This document shows, in pieces, positions 7,975 to 18,300 of a DNA stretch of 64,000 nt (positions are counted from its first letter, which is position 1; each line of letters opens with the position of its first letter). The notes below the pieces were generated by a model, which worked only from the letters and a program-made list of their open reading frames with translations, was not told the DNA's origin and ran no database searches. A program made the position numbers and the translations under genes. This DNA comes from Paenibacillus turicensis (GTDB taxonomy: Bacteria; Bacillota; Bacilli; Paenibacillales; Paenibacillaceae): the NCBI RefSeq assembly GCF_017873435.1, contig NZ_JAGGKG010000008.1, positions 124,001-188,000 on the forward strand, in the 5' to 3' direction.

Positions 7975-10578
7975 ATGAAGGGATATACGATATACAGAGA
8001 CTCAGCGGAAGCGGATCGTAAGCGTAGTCGTGCAGGTGCTACGCGGTATACACGCAGTGAGCTAGAGGAAATGACGACGTTTCAAATGAGAAACATCTGT
8101 TACAAGGAACGTCTGATCGACGGACTAATGCAGCGATTGGATCGGGAAGCCTTGATTTCGGTCATTTTGAAATATTTGAGTGCAGAGGAGCATTTATTTA
8201 TTGAGCGTCCTTGTGAGGGGGGCATGGATCGGCTTCGCTATGCATTGTCTAGGTATGGAAACGTGCCTCTACAGGGCAATGGTGGAATTACTGTGCCTGC
8301 TCGCCTGCTCGTTTACCAAGGGCTTGCGATTGATGAACGGGATGGTTATGCTGTTGCGTCTAGTCAAGGTCTGGTTGACTCCAATGTGCTACTTGTGAAT
8401 GAACAGCAGGAGTTGTGCGGAATTTTTAACCTTCGTAAGCATATCTTTGGGGCTGGATTTTATTTATCAGCATCCTCAGATAGCGAATGGGTGATTACAC
8501 CTAATCGTCAATATAGCTTGTTGTTTTTCCGTAAGCGTGATTCTGAATATCTGTACAACACCTATTATCAGGATTATGTTATGCCACCTGTTCACCTTCA
8601 ATTTTATAAAATTCCGCTGGCAGAGCTGGAAATTAGAGAACTAGCACCAACAGATGCAGTTCTGGCGATTGACTTCGGTACGTCCAATACGACGGTGGGG
8701 TCTTTTTTGGTTGATACGGAAGAAATCCAGTTCGTGAAATTTCCAGATCCTACGTATAAGGAGCTTCAGTGGATTGAGTCTATTCCAACCGCACTTTGTG
8801 TAGCGGACTGCGCCAACCCAGAGCATATGGTGTACAAATTCGGTTATGATGCACTTCTGTATGCTCGTCGTAGCAGCTATAGCAGTAGGGCAAGTCTTTT
8901 TCAAGGTATGAAAAGATGGGTTAGCGATTATACCCGCCTAGTTGAGGTTATGGATGCAGAGGGCAATACCACGCACGTATCTCGCAGCGATCTGCTAGGG
9001 GCGTATTTAAAATACATTATTAGCATGGCAGAGCACCAGTTCAAGTGTAGATTTAAGCGTCTGCATTTCTCCTCTCCTGTGAAGATGAAGAAGCCTTTTC
9101 TTACCATGTTCGCCGCGATCTTGCCCCAATATGAGATTGAACAAGACGATGCACTAGATGAAGGGATGGCAGTACTGTACAACACGATTGCAGATGGGCT
9201 AGAGCAAGGGAGCTTCATGGAGGGACAGGAATACAAAGCGTTAGTCATTGATTGCGGCGGTGGAACCACCGATTTATCCTCGTGTAGCTTCACGGTTGAG
9301 GATGGACACATGTCTTATAAAATCGATATTCAAACGACGTATGAAAATGGAGATACCCACTTTGGGGGGCAAAACATTACTTATCGGATTATGCAATTTA
9401 TGAAAATTGTATTTGCAGACTATTATCGCCATGGCAAGCGTGGTGTGACAGATATTGATACCTTGATTGACATTCCTAGTAATGATTTATTTCGCGAAAT
9501 TGATGTGCATGGATTAGCAGGTGTGTATGTCAAGCTGGATGATTATTATGAACAAGCTGAAAAGGTGATTCCAACGGCATTTGCTTTATTCGAAAACCGA
9601 CCTCGAGATGAATATTTGCGTGTTCGTGGCAATTTTCATTTTCTGTGGGAGATTGCAGAGGAGATGAAGGAGCAGTTTTTCCGTAAAACCGGGATACTCC
9701 GGAATCGCTTCTACTCGGAGGTAGATGATACCCGTGATAATGACTTACAGATTACGACCATGGATCGCTGGTTCCTCTCCGTATTTCGTAATGGGGAGCT
9801 GAAGGATGAATATGAGTTCCCAGATGTCGTGTTCAATATTAAAGAAATTACACAGCTGATCAAAGGTGATATTTATGATGTCGTTCGTAAATTTCTCGAT
9901 GACTTCTATAACACAGGCAGACTAAGCGAATACTCGATTATTAAGCTAACTGGACAATCGTGCAGAATCGATGTGTTTCGTGAAGCCTTGAAGGAGTTTG
10001 TCCCGGGACGAAGCATTGAATTTCGCCAGAAGCCGATCGAGGGACGTGTACCCGAGCTGAAGCTTGCTTGTCTGCGTGGGGCAATTAGGTATTTAAATGC
10101 GCGGAAGTCGGGTGTGATCGAAGCGAAAATTACAAATCAAGCGGCGGTCATCCCGTATTCGGTTACAGCATACACACATAATGGACGTGAAGTAGGCTTG
10201 ATTCAGCATCTTAATCGTAGTGATGGCGCACCTGGTGCCATATCCAGACCATCTGAGGTTGCAGAGGTAGAGCTGTTTTTACGTGGCAGTGATGGAGCGG
10301 TTCGTCAGAAATATAAATATATAAATCAGCCTAAACAGTATACTGCGATGCTCTATGAGGAGATTGCCAAGCGGCTAGACGGACGTATTCCTCAGGATGA
10401 TACAGATTCCATTATGAATGGTGAAACGAAATTTTTCGTCTTCGCAGATCACGAGGCTTGGGGCTTTCAAGTATTCCCGATTGCCAGACAAGCCGAACAA
10501 CTGTATGTCGGTGAGCAGGTATTATTTCCATTTGAGAACGATATGTCGGAGTTGGACTTTTTTGATGGGATGAAATAG
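7975..10578 (+). CDS. Large Hsp70/actin-fold ATPase of the contractile-system cluster
   Basis: 867 residues with an excellent AAGGAGGTG ribosome site. A unique N-terminal region of about 225 residues precedes an actin/Hsp70 ATPase core. Phosphate-1 motif: AIDFGTSNTTVGSF (about 231-244). Phosphate-2 motif: VIDCGGGTTDLSS (about 424-436). Adenosine region: IIKLTGQSCRIDVF (about 655-668). The acidic and glycine residues that bind Mg-ATP are all present, so ATPase activity is expected. The C-terminal 200 residues resemble neither a DnaK substrate-binding domain nor its lid. Together with the J-domain protein at 1688 it could form a dedicated chaperone pair replacing or complementing ClpV in assembly, cargo loading or disassembly. 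No membrane segment is seen. The fold is clear; the role is inference. Confidence 0.85.
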   Translation: MKGYTIYRDSAEADRKRSRAGATRYTRSELEEMTTFQMRNICYKERLIDGLMQRLDREALISVILKYLSAEEHLFIERPCEGGMDRLRYALSRYGNVPLQGNGGITVPARLLVYQGLAIDERDGYAVASSQGLVDSNVLLVNEQQELCGIFNLRKHIFGAGFYLSASSDSEWVITPNRQYSLLFFRKRDSEYLYNTYYQDYVMPPVHLQFYKIPLAELEIRELAPTDAVLAIDFGTSNTTVGSFLVDTEEIQFVKFPDPTYKELQWIESIPTALCVADCANPEHMVYKFGYDALLYARRSSYSSRASLFQGMKRWVSDYTRLVEVMDAEGNTTHVSRSDLLGAYLKYIISMAEHQFKCRFKRLHFSSPVKMKKPFLTMFAAILPQYEIEQDDALDEGMAVLYNTIADGLEQGSFMEGQEYKALVIDCGGGTTDLSSCSFTVEDGHMSYKIDIQTTYENGDTHFGGQNITYRIMQFMKIVFADYYRHGKRGVTDIDTLIDIPSNDLFREIDVHGLAGVYVKLDDYYEQAEKVIPTAFALFENRPRDEYLRVRGNFHFLWEIAEEMKEQFFRKTGILRNRFYSEVDDTRDNDLQITTMDRWFLSVFRNGELKDEYEFPDVVFNIKEITQLIKGDIYDVVRKFLDDFYNTGRLSEYSIIKLTGQSCRIDVFREALKEFVPGRSIEFRQKPIEGRVPELKLACLRGAIRYLNARKSGVIEAKITNQAAVIPYSVTAYTHNGREVGLIQHLNRSDGAPGAISRPSEVAEVELFLRGSDGAVRQKYKYINQPKQYTAMLYEEIAKRLDGRIPQDDTDSIMNGETKFFVFADHEAWGFQVFPIARQAEQLYVGEQVLFPFENDMSELDFFDGMK

Positions 10579-10590
10579 GGGAGGGAGACT

Positions 10591-11361
10591 ATGTTTATCA
10601 ATGTAAGTCCAAAGTTCGAGAGAGGACGAATTCTCAAAACTGCCATGCTAGAAAGCTTGCGAGATTTCCCTCGTGATCTTGCTAATATTACGTATCAAGG
10701 CTATAGCAATGGCATCATTACAGGTGTGGACATCAGTGTAAAGGAAGACGTCCTCATCGTACATCCAGGCATCATTAAACATGATGGCACATTGTACATG
10801 CTCAAGGAGCAAGTTCAAGTGCCCTATGAGGCGACAGGTCGTCTTTCTGTTCTAAAGGTTGCTATTAAACCTGTTGCATCCTCGGCAGATTATGAGCAGG
10901 CTATGGGTGAGGTTATATTAAACGAATCTATCTGTTCAGACCAAGAAATTGAGCTTGCTAGATTCAAGCTAAAAGCAGGAGCAATTCTCCGTTCAGCTTA
11001 TTTAAACTTTGCAGATATGGCGACAGAATACAATACGCTCAATTTTATTTATACGATGTACGCAGGTCAAGAGAAGCCAACGTTGTCTCCTAAAATATGC
11101 CGCGCATTTGCACGAGAATTGCTAGATTCAGGCGTGGAAAATCCACTAGATCAGAACTTTGCATTCCTGTGCCTGAACCAGGAACGTATGGAGCATGAAG
11201 TCATCCAGCGCTACCTAGTCCTTCGCTTTGGAATACAGGTGCGGGAGATGGATCATGCAAAACTACACCAGCTATTGGTGCGTGTTCTCACTGAGGATGG
11301 AGGTCGAAGCATTCATCCAAGTGGGTCAAGACCGGGATTAAATCGAATGGTTGTAGATTAA
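10591..11361 (+). CDS. Probable baseplate or connector protein of the contractile system
   Basis: 256 residues, starting 12 nt after the Hsp70-like gene with a GGGGAGGGAG box. The N-terminal 120 residues are beta-rich and Gly/Val-rich (GIITGVDISVKEDVLIVHPG, then HDGTLYML), resembling the strand-rich shoulder domains of phage fibre-connector or TssK-type proteins. The C-terminal half is helical. There is no signal peptide and no enzyme motif. Homologues are, as I recall, sometimes labelled 'DNA and RNA helicase', but no Walker or helicase motif is present. The gene sits directly before the VgrG-like spike gene. I cannot name the family with confidence. Confidence 0.5.
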   Translation: MFINVSPKFERGRILKTAMLESLRDFPRDLANITYQGYSNGIITGVDISVKEDVLIVHPGIIKHDGTLYMLKEQVQVPYEATGRLSVLKVAIKPVASSADYEQAMGEVILNESICSDQEIELARFKLKAGAILRSAYLNFADMATEYNTLNFIYTMYAGQEKPTLSPKICRAFARELLDSGVENPLDQNFAFLCLNQERMEHEVIQRYLVLRFGIQVREMDHAKLHQLLVRVLTEDGGRSIHPSGSRPGLNRMVVD

Positions 11362-11418
11362 GTTTTACAAAATAAGCTGTAGCTGTATAGGGCAGCGAAC
11401 AAGTGAGGATGAGAAGAA

Positions 11419-13005
11419 ATGTCTTATCAGACCGTTACGTATGAAAAGTTAAAAATTGCCCCTTTTGAAATGACTTTACATGAACTTAAGCTAGAAAAGA
11501 AAATTCAAGACCATGCTCGTCTCTACTTTACTGGGCGGATTGCACCAGAGCTAGAAGAGAAGTATGTGAAAATGGCAAGCAATCAGCTTCCGATTGAAAT
11601 GTATTATTACGATGCTAAAGGCACGACACATACGCTATTTCACGGCATCATTTTGAAGCTACATGTGAAGGTGGATAAGGAGGCGTATTGGCTAGAGGCG
11701 GAGGCAGTGTCGCATACGTATGCGTTAGATATTAAGCCTCAGCACCGAGCATTCCAAGATGCGGGAAGAAGTATTCTCTCGGTTATGAAGCACATTTGTA
11801 AGTCCTATTTAGGGGCGAGTGTACTCAATTCCTTTACTGAGGAGAAGAAGCTTGGTGCATTCACATTACAGTATCAAGAGACAGACTGGGAATTTTTCAA
11901 ACGACTGGCTTCACATTACAACGCGCCATTAATGCCAGCAGTGACGCAAAACCACATTGGGGTGTATGTGGGGATTCCTCACCATCAAGATGGTGGAGAA
12001 CTGAAGGCAACACATTATCGTGTGTACAAGGATATTTTAACCTATAAAAGCTTAGTAGAGGGCACAGGTGCGAAGCTAAATGAGCAAGACTTCATCTGCT
12101 ATGAGGTTGTAACCGATCAGGTTTTTGAGCTAGGGGATAAGGTGAAATTTAAAGGTAAAGCGTTGTATGTCCTTAATGTCGTGACAGAAATGAAAAAAGG
12201 GGTGCTAACCCATACCTACACCCTGCGCTCCAAAGCCTCTGCGTACCAACAAAAAATGGTGAACAAACGTATTATTGGCGCTTCGATTCAAGGGAAGGTT
12301 GCACAGGTGGTACGTGATGAGGTCAAGGTTTCACTAGAATATGACCAGGAGTGGAGCAAAAGCACAGCGTATCTGTTCCCATATTCCACCATGTATGCCT
12401 CTGAGGATCAGACAGGCTGGTATTGTATGCCAGAGCTTGGCGACGATGTGCGCATTTATTTCCCAGGTCCGCAGGAAGCGGAAGGGATTGCGTTAAGTAC
12501 GGTGCGGAAGAAGCTACCTGCGCAGGCGACTGGAGCCGGTGGAGGGCAAGCAACGGGTGGTTCAGGTGGAAACGGCAGTACAAGTGGAGGGAATACCACG
12601 GTCGTGACCAATACCCAAACGGTGACCAATACCGTGGTGAAGACAGAGCAGCTACAGCCGATTGTCCATTATGATAAGGATTTAAAAGAGGATCTTATGG
12701 CCAATCCTAACACGAAGTTTATTATGACTCCGCATGGGCAGCGGATTATGTTCGAGGAAGATAAGATTACAATTTTAGGAGCCAAAAATGGAGCCTCGAT
12801 TATCCTTACGAATTCAGGGGATATCATCTTGAATAGCAGCAATAAGATTACATTACAGGCGGGCAGTCAATTAGAGATGTCAGCTAATAGTATTGTGATG
12901 GTTAGTAATAAGATCGAAATGTCTACCAAGGACGGCTATGGCGGAATGAGTATTTCTGAGGGACAGGTCATTGTAAATGGGGTAGAAGTCCTCATGGATA
13001 AATAG
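11419..13005 (+). CDS. VgrG/Pvc8-like spike protein without toxin extension
   Basis: 528 residues. The region 1-290 follows the gpD/VgrG (phage late control D) pattern, including LQYQETDWEFFKRLASHYN, a diagnostic segment of these spikes. An OB-fold-like portion follows (IQGKVAQVVRDEVKVSLEYD ... FPYSTMYASEDQTGWYCMPELGDDVRIYFPG). A Gly/Ser/Thr-rich linker (about 375-400) leads to a repetitive beta-helix-like tail (ILTNSGDIILNSSNKITLQAGSQLEM...) forming the needle. It ends shortly after the needle, so it carries no obvious effector domain, unlike the second VgrG at 15349. It probably trimerises on the tube tip and receives a PAAR-like cap. Confidence 0.9.
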   Translation: MSYQTVTYEKLKIAPFEMTLHELKLEKKIQDHARLYFTGRIAPELEEKYVKMASNQLPIEMYYYDAKGTTHTLFHGIILKLHVKVDKEAYWLEAEAVSHTYALDIKPQHRAFQDAGRSILSVMKHICKSYLGASVLNSFTEEKKLGAFTLQYQETDWEFFKRLASHYNAPLMPAVTQNHIGVYVGIPHHQDGGELKATHYRVYKDILTYKSLVEGTGAKLNEQDFICYEVVTDQVFELGDKVKFKGKALYVLNVVTEMKKGVLTHTYTLRSKASAYQQKMVNKRIIGASIQGKVAQVVRDEVKVSLEYDQEWSKSTAYLFPYSTMYASEDQTGWYCMPELGDDVRIYFPGPQEAEGIALSTVRKKLPAQATGAGGGQATGGSGGNGSTSGGNTTVVTNTQTVTNTVVKTEQLQPIVHYDKDLKEDLMANPNTKFIMTPHGQRIMFEEDKITILGAKNGASIILTNSGDIILNSSNKITLQAGSQLEMSANSIVMVSNKIEMSTKDGYGGMSISEGQVIVNGVEVLMDK

Positions 13006-13032
13006 ACAAGTAAATAAGTAGAGGTGGTAAAT

Positions 13033-14172
13033 TTGCTGAGTACAGAAATGTGGGAGAATTTTGTTTTAAATGAGGTGCTAGTGTTTCGAAAAGGGCAACT
13101 TCATGCACTACATGAATACTTTGTTCAGCATAAAGATGAGCTTGCACTTGAGATTGCAGCATGGTGTGAGCCTATATGGGAGTATATTTTACACCTTCAG
13201 CAAGAGGAGCAGTTAAAAAGACTGGACAATATCGGGATTTCACTTATGAGAACAAGTCTATTGTCTGGTTCATGGAGCTACATCATAGAGCTAAACGTGA
13301 CACCAGAGTCAGCAGAGCAAAGTACGACATTTTGTTATGAAGCATCTTGGATTAGAAAGTACTGGAATGACTGGATTTTGCAATGTGAGCAAGCCCGTAG
13401 AGCTTATATGGGTAAGATGCCAGAGTTGTTATTAGAGCAACTGATTGCCGCACAGGTATATCCATTTCATGTCTATATGGTTCACGCCATGCGGTATGCT
13501 ATGGACACAATTAGAAAACAAACTTCGTTTAAAGCCCTGAATCAAGGAAGAGAGTTTGAAATCAGAGTAGGAGAATACAGAAACAAAGAAATTAGTGAAT
13601 CTGTATATCGATACAAACAGCAGCTTCGTTCCTCGGATTCTTGTAAAGGGTGGTTAGAAAGTCGGATTCCAGACGAGTACATTTACGAACATATTGCAGA
13701 TGTGGATCTGACTAGTGCACAGTTTAATGAGTTATCGCTGAATAATACTCGTTTTGAGAGAGTGAACTTATCTCATAGCCTGCTTCGAGGGTGTTTATTA
13801 TTAGACACACAATTCGAAGAATGCCAGCTAATAGAGGCAGATTTGGAAGAAAGTAAGATCATTGATGCTAATTTTAGCTACTGCAAGCTGCAAGGGGCTT
13901 CCTTTAATTACTGCGAGGGTGGGAGCCATATAGAAAGTGAAAAGTATGGAATATTTCTTGGTATTCATGGTGTGAACTTCAAGTATGCGGATTTAAGGGG
14001 TGCTACATTTAGATATGCACGTATTGCAGGTGATTTTAGGTATGCACAATTAGCTGGAGTTGACCTCACTGGTGCAGACCTACGTGGGAGCAAGATGTTA
14101 ATTGCAGACCGAGACCAAATAAAACTAACACAAGTACAACAAGACAGCATTGAATGGGTTGGAAGGGAGTAG
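13033..14172 (+). CDS. Pentapeptide-repeat protein associated with the spike module
   Basis: I choose the TTG at 13033, 6 nt after TAGAGGTGG; the GTG at 13024 overlaps that box. About 379 residues. The N-terminal 200 residues are helical and Trp-rich without a recognised domain. Residues of roughly 225-375 form pentapeptide repeats of the A(D/N)LXX kind (LNNTRFERVNLSHSLLRGC, IIDANFSYCKLQGASF, KYADLRGATFRYARI, GVDLTGADLRGSKM), which fold as a right-handed quadrilateral beta-helix. The gene lies between the two VgrG genes next to the PAAR-like gene, so it may be an adaptor that loads a cap or toxin on the spike. No toxin motif is visible. Confidence 0.75.
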   Translation: MLSTEMWENFVLNEVLVFRKGQLHALHEYFVQHKDELALEIAAWCEPIWEYILHLQQEEQLKRLDNIGISLMRTSLLSGSWSYIIELNVTPESAEQSTTFCYEASWIRKYWNDWILQCEQARRAYMGKMPELLLEQLIAAQVYPFHVYMVHAMRYAMDTIRKQTSFKALNQGREFEIRVGEYRNKEISESVYRYKQQLRSSDSCKGWLESRIPDEYIYEHIADVDLTSAQFNELSLNNTRFERVNLSHSLLRGCLLLDTQFEECQLIEADLEESKIIDANFSYCKLQGASFNYCEGGSHIESEKYGIFLGIHGVNFKYADLRGATFRYARIAGDFRYAQLAGVDLTGADLRGSKMLIADRDQIKLTQVQQDSIEWVGRE

Positions 14173-14197
14173 CAAGAAATAGATAGGGGGATCGTAG

Positions 14198-14716
14198 ATG
14201 GAATATTTCAAATTAGGCCTAGACCCACGTATAGAAAGTATGGGGGGGAATTTAAAGTTGCCTGCACACCTAATTCAAAGTTATGACAAGACAGAAAATG
14301 GTGAGGTAGTAACGATCCAGAACGAGGAACTGTTCCGCTATCCTTGTCTAATCGAACAACCTGTATTACTAGTATCTGATCAAATTAGGCGTGTTCTTTG
14401 TGAATGTATACCTGAGTTGGAATATAAAATCATTACGATTTTCAATGCCAAGCAAGGGACAAGACAGGAATATGCTTATTGTCAATTTCAGCAAGTTCTC
14501 GGGGGAATTATTAAGCAAGAGGATACTCTGCTTGTTCAGCTCCATGAACATCATTCACAGCTTCCAAATTTATTGTGTGTAAAGCATTATCATCAGTCCA
14601 TCTTGATTAGCAACTTAGATGTAGCAGAGCGCCTACTTAAAGTGCAAATATTTGGTTTACATATTGAGAAAGTCCACCTGGAGGAGGGAATTAACAATGA
14701 TGGTACCACCAAATGA
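14198..14716 (+). CDS. Unknown 172-residue protein in the spike/effector module
   Basis: A start ATG with a GGGGGATCG box; soluble, no signal peptide. I do not recognise the family. The central part (PCLIEQPVLLVSDQIRRVL ... YKIITIFNAKQGTRQEYAY) vaguely resembles DUF1629/Imm11-type proteins that lie beside T6SS effectors, but the match is by eye. It could be a dedicated adaptor or an immunity-like protein. Its last 20 bases overlap the start of the PAAR-like gene, so it belongs to the same operon. Confidence that it is a real gene is high; confidence in function is low. Confidence 0.7.
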   Translation: MEYFKLGLDPRIESMGGNLKLPAHLIQSYDKTENGEVVTIQNEELFRYPCLIEQPVLLVSDQIRRVLCECIPELEYKIITIFNAKQGTRQEYAYCQFQQVLGGIIKQEDTLLVQLHEHHSQLPNLLCVKHYHQSILISNLDVAERLLKVQIFGLHIEKVHLEEGINNDGTTK

Positions 14717-15365
14717 AACATTTTTAAAAACGGAAACGATTGCGAAGCTAAGAGCCGCATTAGATGAAAGGGAGACGTTTGTTGCTCGTGGTGCATTTAT
14801 GTATTGCAGTATGGGAACACATGAGGAAAGGTTAAACCGACCAGCCTCTAAGGGTGTTTTTGTAAATAGGAATGAATTAATGACAGTTAGTGATTGCCAG
14901 GTTTCTTCGTCTGAGCAGTATTCTGATACGTACAATCATCTCAAAAATGAGATGGATGGCAATCTATATTCATTTGGCTTTTGTCGCAGTGAAAATCATG
15001 CAGAAGAGGGAAAGCGAGTAGATATGTCCTCTTGGATTCAGGATGTAGATCCCAATACACTGAGTTCGATCTCCGGTAAAGAAATATACCCTTGTGCACC
15101 TAAATTAATGGCAGCAGCTTCTATGATGAAAATAACACCACTTCCAACCCCAGAGTCCTTGCTTTCAATTATTAATTTGCTTAAACCTCAACTAGCCCCA
15201 TTACCACAATGGGAACCGGGTCATCCTAAAGTTACGATTGAAGGAGTTCCTGCGTTGACTACTAATGCTTGTTTACATTGTAAATGGGGAGGTACGATTC
15301 GTTTTCTTACAAATGGCATGGAAGAGATGCCAGACGATCTAAAGTGGGGTGATCTCAATTACTAA
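14697..15365 (+). CDS. PAAR-like spike-tip protein (DUF4280 family)
   Basis: I choose ATG 14697 (an adjacent ATG at 14700 is equally possible), 8 nt after GAGGAGGG, giving 222 residues. The hallmarks of DUF4280 are visible: FVARGAFMYCSMGTHEERL near the start, a middle with YSFGFCRSE, a cysteine within IYPCAPK, and the terminal CLHCKWGGTIRFLTNG. DUF4280 proteins are PAAR-like caps that sharpen VgrG spikes and couple to effectors. The Cys residues may bind a structural metal. The gene overlaps the preceding stop and the following GTG start, so cap and toxin spike are co-translated. Confidence 0.85.
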   Translation: MMVPPNETFLKTETIAKLRAALDERETFVARGAFMYCSMGTHEERLNRPASKGVFVNRNELMTVSDCQVSSSEQYSDTYNHLKNEMDGNLYSFGFCRSENHAEEGKRVDMSSWIQDVDPNTLSSISGKEIYPCAPKLMAAASMMKITPLPTPESLLSIINLLKPQLAPLPQWEPGHPKVTIEGVPALTTNACLHCKWGGTIRFLTNGMEEMPDDLKWGDLNY

Positions 15366-18300
15366 TTCATTCCAAGGCGACGGGTTTGAATTAGACTTTC
15401 CATTCTCCATTCATGCAGTACGCAGTTTTACAATAGATCGAACCTTCAATGCACATACAACATGTACACTTGCGCTCGTCATGTCTGAGGAAGATGCACA
15501 GCAACTGATGGAAAAGGGAAGTTTTATTCATACCATCCAGATTCGTCATAATAATAAAGACAAGACACAGTATTGGTTTAGTGGAGGCATTGCAGCGGTA
15601 GATATTGATATGGAGGATGGTATTTCTCATGTCAAAGTAACAGGGATATCGCGTTCTCATCAGATGGATGTAGAGCGAAGAAGTCGATCTTTTCAAAATA
15701 AACAAACGACGTATTCCTCATTGATTGAACAGTTAGCGAAGTCCTACTCCCAAGGTGCAGCTCGCAACGAAGCGACACATCCAAGTGCCGTGATTGGTGA
15801 GCTAGTTGTGCAATATCAGGAGACAGACTGGCAGTTCATGAAGCGACTAGCTTCTAGAGTGGGTACGATGATTTTACCCGATATCACCATGGATGCCCCA
15901 CGGATTTATTTTGGCGTGCCTGACTTTTCTTGGGGCGAAAAAATGGAGGCCTATTACTATCGTTATGTGAACGATCATGCTAAATATCTTGATTATGCTG
16001 CGCATACAGAAGAAAGTACTAGTGCAATCCATCCTACTGATGTTGCTCACTATGAGGTGAAGTCGAATAACTATCATGAGGTAGGGAGCAATGTCACTTT
16101 TAAAGGTAAGTCTTGGGTAGTGACTAGCGCTCAAATCACTTATGAACAAGGAATGCTTAGTTATCAGCATGTACTTGTAGATCGGAGCGCATTTCAGCGT
16201 AAGTCCAAGATGAATCAACGTATCCAAGGCGTATCGTTAGAAGGAAAAGTGGTCCAAAGAGCGAATAATATGGTGCAGGTTCATCTGGATATTGATAATG
16301 GCTTTGATGAGCAGAGCAATTGGTGGTTCCCCTATTCACCAGATGGCAATAACATGGTGCATGCGATGCCAGAGGAAGGTGCACGGATCAAGGTTTATTT
16401 TCCGAATGGCACAGAAAAGGGGGCAATGGCAGTGAACTCTTCTCGTGGAAAACATGAGGAGATGAAGGGCAGAACGGTCTTCCAGAAGCCATCTACGAAG
16501 GTCTTCCATATGCCAGGGGCGGCGAAGATGGAGCTAGGAGAAGATGGAGTATTATTTGAAAAGAATACAGTTCGGATGCGGCTAGATCAAGCAAATATAT
16601 TAGTGGAATCCGACGGTGTGCTCTATGTACATGCAGAGAACACAATGGAGATGGGTAATTCAAACTCTATGTCGAAACGGATTCGAATGTCGGCAGTAGA
16701 GTATATCCAATTTCAAACCCAGAGTGGAAACAGTGCCATGAAGATATGGGACAATCAAGTGGGTATACAGAGTGACAAGGTGAATTTCCATAAGGTTGAA
16801 ATGAGCCTGCTTGATATGCTGAATGAAGAAGATTTAAAAGAGATGTATATTGATAGTGAAGCGTCTATTGAAGAAATGAATCTGCTTTCAACAAAGACAT
16901 ATGGATTTACTCATCCAGGTTCAATATCAGATAAAGAGAGTGCAGGAATTAGAGAAGGAGTAAGGGAGAGAGTAGGTAAAGATCCTAATGCAAGTGCAAA
17001 AGCTCGGGCACGGGTAGAAGAATGGAAACCAGATTTAATAGAGCAGAGGCATAAGGAGTATCTCTATCGTACTCGAAAAGAGGAAGCACAACGAGCGGAG
17101 CAACAGTCAGGGACAGGCACAGTTGTACTCGGCGCAGCAGCTGCACAAAGTCAAAGCAGTGGGCATCAGGAAAGTGTTGGCTCTCAAGGGAGTACAAGTA
17201 GATATATAAGTAGTAAAGTAAGTAAAGCAGGAAACTACCTAGGAAAGCTCATGGATATGTCTAGAGCAGGGATTGAGGGTAAAAGCGGACTCGAAAACCT
17301 AGCGGGAGCCATTCTTAATGACATGCAGCTACAGAAGGAACTATCAGCAAAACCAGATTATTATACAAAGCAGTTGGATGATGGGGGTAAATATTATGCA
17401 AGGTACACCTTTTTACAATTCCAAGTTGCCCCGTTAATGTTCTGGAGTGATCTACAAATAGCAGCGGGTTTGCTAGGATTAGTGTTAGCCCCATTCTCAT
17501 TAGGAGGATCGCTAACATTAACAGTATTAGCGGTAGCAGATATAGGTTTATCTGTGGCAGATATTGTGATTGCATCGAAAAAGAAAAATGATCTCATGGA
17601 AGGGAAGCTCGAAACAGATCCGACATTTTTAGGGATGAATCAGAGTGTCGTGAATATATTGGGACTTGCCTCGTTTGCAGCTACAATTGGGGTCTCGCTA
17701 TGGAAGGCTGCTAATGTAGGGGCAGACGCACGAAGGGTTAAGGCATTAGTAGAGATGGATCGGATAGAAGATGCGAAGCGACTAGAGCAAGCTGCAATAC
17801 GTAAACGAGTGGAAGGAAATATTGCCGAGAGTGAGGCAGTGAGAGAGGCTAGGAAGAGTTCAGGATGGAAGGATTATGTAAACGGTCTTCCTAGTAAAGG
17901 AAATAAAGTTTACTATATAGATAGTGTAAAGAACTTAAAAAACTCAGCAGACTCTGATATTTTGAAACTTTTAGAAAAAAATGAAATATTTAAATTTAGA
18001 AATGGCGATGAAATTAAATCATCAGATATAAGGAAATTATTAACCACGACTAATAATAGTGATAAAAGTGGAATAAGAAATTTTACACCACTAGAGGCCT
18101 TCAATGAGGCAAGAATCCGTAAACTTTATAAAAATGAAACTTCTTATAAAGAAATTATTGCATCAAGTTCAGAAACTTTTAAGAATAACGTGGAAAAAGT
18201 TTTAACAAGGAAACAAAAAAGAGGTGGTAACATAGGAAGAGCGGAAATAAAAATTGAAGGTGTTCAGAGTGAAATGAATGCGTTTAGTAAATGGCAATCT

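Noticed and set aside
8928..9311. 127-codon minus-strand frame inside the Hsp70-like gene
   Set aside because: Covers the phosphate-2 motif region on the other strand; no family resemblance and no start signal.
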